Part shown: positions 15,692 through 17,925 of the stretch, piece by piece | Layout of the letters: each line of letters begins with the position of its first letter | How positions within the stretch are numbered: the first letter of the stretch is position 1 | From: JAYWIG01 sp043789035 | GTDB taxonomy: Bacteria; Pseudomonadota; Gammaproteobacteria; Burkholderiales; Burkholderiaceae_E | Assembly (NCBI GenBank): GCA_043789035.1 | Contig: JAYWIG010000051.1 | Location: 1-17,925 of the forward strand | Direction of reading: 5' to 3' | Length of the DNA: 17,925 bases | Program-made: the position numbers and the translations under genes | The notes under the pieces: model-generated | The model's input: only the letters and a program-made list of their open reading frames with translations | Database searches by the model: none | What the model was told of the DNA's origin: nothing

Positions 15692-16441
15692 CTATTCATT
15701 CAGACCCCTGAAATGATTTGCGTTGAACTCCGAACCGAGTGTTTGTCTTAAAACAATCATCGCCCGACGCAAATGCGATTTAACAGTGCCTAGGGGCAAA
15801 CCGGTATGAGTAGCAACCTCATCGTGAGACAGGCCACGGTAAAAAACAAGCGCAATCAATTGACGCCGTATTGGCTCCAATGTCGCCAAAATGGTGTGAA
15901 GAGCCGTGTCTGTTTGTACACTATCGAGCAAGTCCACAGGATCGCTAGCCACCTGATCTTCAAACTCAACACCTTCTTCGACCTCAGTTCGTAGGCCAAG
16001 CAACACATTGCGCATATTCGAGCGCCTAGCATCTAGCGCCTTTGATCGTGCCATAGTCATCACCCAAGCAATCGGCGTACCTCTGGCTGGATCAAAGCGC
16101 GGCGCTTGGCGCCACACCTGCCAAAAGGTATCCTGCAATACTTCTTCCGCGGTGCCAATTTGGCCGGTAATTAGTAACGCGAGCGCGTAAACTCGGCTGT
16201 GGAGGTAATCGTATAGAGTCGTCAGTACAATTTCATCCTGCTTGACGATTCGAGCCATTAACAAAGTCAACGCTTTAGTATCGAGATAAAGACTCGCTTG
16301 AACCAGTTTGGGTTCATGGAGATCAGATGTTGCCTCGGGCTCACTTACACCTTGTGTCGATTCAAGGCCCGCAAAATCACGCTCTTCCATCGCATCTGGA
16401 TCACAAGGCTCAGTCAAATCACTCGGTTTCCGGATGCTCAT
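15692..16441 (-). CDS. ECF-family RNA polymerase sigma factor
   Basis: 249 residues as called. Region 2 covers about residues 60-140, with LYDYLHSRVYALALLITG, AEEVLQDTFWQVW and GTPIAWVMTMARSKALDARR. Region 4 covers about 185-235, with LEPIRRQLIALVFYRGLSHDEVA and the helix-turn-helix GLPLGTVKSHLRRAM. Regions 1.1 and 3 are absent, as in ECF factors. About 58 acidic residues precede region 2, longer than usual. Either this is a genuine N-terminal extension or translation starts inside it, for example at M18; no start has a clear ribosome-binding site. It heads the minus-strand run with the SRPBCC and ChrR-like genes, which suggests a stress regulon like RpoE-ChrR. A perfect dyad lies 33 bases upstream. 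Autoregulation is likely by family habit, but I could not identify its -35/-10 pair. Confidence 0.92.
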   Translation of the reverse strand: MSIRKPSDLTEPCDPDAMEERDFAGLESTQGVSEPEATSDLHEPKLVQASLYLDTKALTLLMARIVKQDEIVLTTLYDYLHSRVYALALLITGQIGTAEEVLQDTFWQVWRQAPRFDPARGTPIAWVMTMARSKALDARRSNMRNVLLGLRTEVEEGVEFEDQVASDPVDLLDSVQTDTALHTILATLEPIRRQLIALVFYRGLSHDEVATHTGLPLGTVKSHLRRAMIVLRQTLGSEFNANHFRGLNE

Positions 16442-16473
16442 TATTTATTTAACAACTCTTAATCATGGTAGCA

Positions 16474-16505
16474 GTTCGATGCAACATTCTCGATTAGCAT
16501 CGAAC
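16474..16505. repeat. Perfect inverted repeat upstream of the ECF sigma gene
   Basis: Nine-base arms GTTCGATGC (16474-16482) and GCATCGAAC (16497-16505) are separated by 14 bases. It lies 33 bases upstream of the sigma start codon. It could be an operator for a dimeric regulator or a leader hairpin. There is no T-run next to it, so it is not a terminator. Confidence 0.65.
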
Positions 16506-16659
16506 GCATTCGTAACAACGAGCTCCGTGGCGTCGCAGTTACACACAACCCGTCATTAATCGGTTGTCGTTATCTTAGTTCCGAAAGGCGGTTCGGCGGG
16601 GGGGGCCGCGTTGCGGCGCGTTCGACGCTAGTACGCCAAAACGCAAGTTTCGGAGAAGG

Positions 16660-16989
16660 CTAATGTAAGAAGCACGGCCACCTATGATTTGTTTGCCTCA
16701 ATTCGACTCGGTTGGCTCGCAAACGTTGGACTGAAGCAGTGTAGGACTGCAAGGTTTTAGAACCATACCTGTCGAAATAACCGCGCTTCACGAACGCTCT
16801 GAGTAATCGCCTACGAACCGTTTGTTGCACTTGGGTGACAGGGCCTTCGGGCCTTTTTTCATTGCAGCTACACCGCGTAGATAGCTCCGAGCCGTAGCGG
16901 AATGAAAAATGCAGAAATGCTTTGCTCAATCTTCGGTCGCTATTCATTAGAGCTCGACTTCGCTTGGGGTGAAGTTGGCAGTAGGTCAT
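16660..16989 (-). mobile_element. Degenerate fragment of an IS91-family (Y2/HUH) transposase
   Basis: A 109-codon open frame whose middle part, QVQQTVRRRLLRAFVKRGYF, matches the conserved segment that follows the catalytic core in IS91-type transposases (typically QxVRRRVLRAFVRRG). The sequences on both sides drift away from the family. The HUH and tyrosine catalytic motifs are missing, and full-length enzymes have about 400 residues or more. It is therefore a small relic without transposition activity; element ends were not found. It marks a past insertion between the sigma operon and the VPxPA gene. The assignment rests on one motif recalled by eye. Confidence 0.55.
16840..16859 (+). terminator. 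Rho-independent terminator-like hairpin with TTCG tetraloop
   Basis: AGGGCC (16840-16845), loop TTCG and GGCCTT (16850-16855) form a six-base stem with one G-U pair, followed by TTTT. It reads on the plus strand. No plus-strand gene is visible upstream, and it lies inside the IS91-like frame, where it also encodes KRPEGP. It may end a small RNA or be accidental. Confidence 0.45.
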
Positions 16990-17164
16990 GGGCTCAACCA
17001 GTTAGTGAGCAATGTCCGTAATAAGCATGGTTGTGTCATTGCGCTATTGCATCCATTTCGCGAAGGCGACTTGGGATGGATCAGTACCAAGGCCTCAATT
17101 TCTGATCAACCTAGCAGCCTCAGAGCGATGTGAACAAAGTCATATCGACAGATCTTACAAAAAA

Positions 17165-17206
17165 TTGTTTAGTACAACTAGGATGTTTAAAAAATCGTTA
17201 ATTAAC
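17165..17206. promoter_or_regulatory. Palindromes upstream of the sigma-54 promoter
   Basis: TTGT-TTAGT-ACAA (17165-17177) and the perfect palindrome GTTAATTAAC (17197-17206) lie 16 to 57 bases upstream of the -24 element in AT-rich DNA, with a GGTTAACAC half-copy at 17211-17219. They are candidate binding sites for an enhancer-binding protein or a DNA-bending protein. No experimental match is known to me. Confidence 0.3.
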
Positions 17207-17221
17207 ATGCGGTTAACACTT

Positions 17222-17236
17222 TGGCACAGATGTTGC
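17222..17236 (+). promoter_or_regulatory. Sigma-54 (RpoN) -24/-12 promoter
   Basis: TGGCAC (17222-17227), five bases, TTGC (17233-17236), then T: an exact fit to the TGGCACrNNNNTTGCW consensus, including spacing. It lies 42 bases before the ATG of the VPxPA-protein gene, so transcription would begin about 17248. PEP-CTERM genes in several proteobacteria are known to be controlled by RpoN and the PrsK/PrsR pair, which fits. Confidence 0.85.
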
Positions 17237-17278
17237 TACAGTCCTTGGCAATCCGCAATTTCTATAAAAGAGTAAGTT

Positions 17279-17925
17279 ATGAAAATACCCAAGTTATCAT
17301 TAGTTCTGTCAACATTTATCGGTGTCGGACTCAACATCACAACCCTCTCAAATGCATCTGCAACGGCAGTGTTGATCTCAAATTTCGATATCACCGCAAA
17401 CTGTCAAGACTGTGCCGGTGCCGCTAATCTCCCCAACTATCAGGTAACCGCAAACTTAAAACTTCAGGCTTACAAACTGGGTGATGCGATTACAACATCT
17501 AACTTCGTTTCATTCACCTACAACGGTTCGAACTTACTCAACCCCTACAGCATTACCAATAGTGGCAACGATGGAAATGCGAGTACGCTGGATTTTGCTT
17601 CGAGTTCCATCACCAGTATTGGTGGCGCGATAACTGCAGAGAATAGCGCGAATAATTTTTCTATCTACTTTTCAACACTGCCCGTCTTTTCCATTTTTGA
17701 AGGGAAATTGCCGTATTTGGTTGCAACTGAAGAGAGCAATTCTTTTAGATCGGTTGAATTCATTATTAGGCCCGTCGAGTCTGGCTACTCAGGCTTCTTT
17801 AGTAGCTATGCTGGTGGCTATTGGGAAACTTGCGTAAGGTCGGGATTTACCTGTAACTACAATGATGACTACGGCAATAGCAACATTTACAACCCATCGG
17901 CGTCGGTACCTGTTCCTGCTTCATT
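17279..17925 (+). CDS. Secreted VPxPA (PEP-CTERM-type) sorted protein, partial
   Basis: 215 codons are visible and the frame is open at the window end. Residues 1 to about 29 are a Sec signal peptide: two lysines, a hydrophobic core and cleavage after SNASA. The mature part is Asn/Ser/Thr/Gly/Tyr-rich with few charges and cysteines at NCQDC (about 42-46), then ETC and FTCNY late in the visible part. This is typical of extracellular or envelope proteins of this class. The last residues, SASVPVPAS, match the VPxPA start of a C-terminal sorting signal; the hydrophobic helix and basic tail expected next lie outside the window. Exosortase would cut there and release or anchor the protein at the surface, often in biofilm or floc matrix. 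A sigma-54 promoter lies just upstream. The function of the mature domain is unknown. Confidence 0.85.
   Translation, partial: MKIPKLSLVLSTFIGVGLNITTLSNASATAVLISNFDITANCQDCAGAANLPNYQVTANLKLQAYKLGDAITTSNFVSFTYNGSNLLNPYSITNSGNDGNASTLDFASSSITSIGGAITAENSANNFSIYFSTLPVFSIFEGKLPYLVATEESNSFRSVEFIIRPVESGYSGFFSSYAGGYWETCVRSGFTCNYNDDYGNSNIYNPSASVPVPAS

Larger units (their letters stand above)
16442..17278. other. 837-base stretch without an intact gene
   Basis: Between the divergent ECF sigma and VPxPA genes. From left to right it holds the dyad 16474-16505, a GC-rich patch with an eight-G run (16598-16605) and a small hairpin (GCCGC-GTT-GCGGC, 16605-16617), a degenerate IS91-type transposase fragment (16660-16989), a terminator-like hairpin (16840-16859), and AT-rich promoter DNA with palindromes and a sigma-54 promoter near the right end. 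Several short open frames here have no recognisable product. Confidence 0.6.

Noticed and set aside
15052..15699. 215-codon minus frame whose ATG overlaps the sigma stop codon
   Set aside because: The overlap looks like translational coupling, but the product is Arg/Ser/His-rich with no family pattern. The SRPBCC motifs lie in the other frame, so this is a shadow.
16561..16860. Known structured RNA (tmRNA, 6S, RNase P or tRNA-Sec) upstream of the TTCG hairpin
   Set aside because: I looked for hallmark sequences such as a tmRNA tag and a tRNA T-arm and found none.

Overview
The window looks like chromosomal DNA of a proteobacterium, most likely a Burkholderiales-type betaproteobacterium of intermediate GC. 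This is an inference from gene content: a complete tripartite tricarboxylate transporter with a Bug-type receptor, an E. coli-type argininosuccinate synthase, a selenophosphate synthetase fused to a flavoprotein, an ECF sigma factor with a ChrR-type cupin, and a secreted VPxPA (PEP-CTERM-type) protein. A partial gene at the left edge resembles the BciB/HCAR branch of the FrhB family, so a bacteriochlorophyll-making host is possible but not shown. I saw no rRNA, tRNA or CRISPR.

Left part (1-4061): a truncated FrhB/BciB-like iron-sulfur flavoprotein (minus, TTG start) diverges from a BCS1-like membrane AAA ATPase. That gene converges on argG with one base between the stop codons. Behind argG is the wreck of an EamA/DMT permease, with a large internal deletion and frameshifts.

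Central part (4101-10511): a plus-strand run of three enzymes (AAE3/oxalyl-CoA-synthetase-like ligase, FAH-family hydrolase, PanE-like ketopantoate reductase family) converges with the minus-strand tctC-tctB-tctA transporter operon; the terminal stop codons overlap. Together they look like an uptake and catabolism module for a small carboxylate whose identity the sequence does not give.

Right-centre (10930-14056): a membrane-anchored protein with a Gly/Cys-rich tail diverges from a flavoprotein-SelD fusion, so the cell probably uses selenium.

Right part (14237-17925): a minus-strand operon of ECF sigma factor, SRPBCC protein and double-cupin ChrR-like protein. The SRPBCC frame is cut by a TGA, but the following in-frame codons still resemble the family C-terminus. 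The cupin protein keeps the ChrR metal ligands but lacks the zinc anti-sigma domain. Upstream is an 837-base stretch without an intact gene. It holds a perfect dyad, a degenerate IS91-type transposase fragment and a textbook sigma-54 promoter, which drives a partial gene for a secreted VPxPA-sorted protein running off the right edge.
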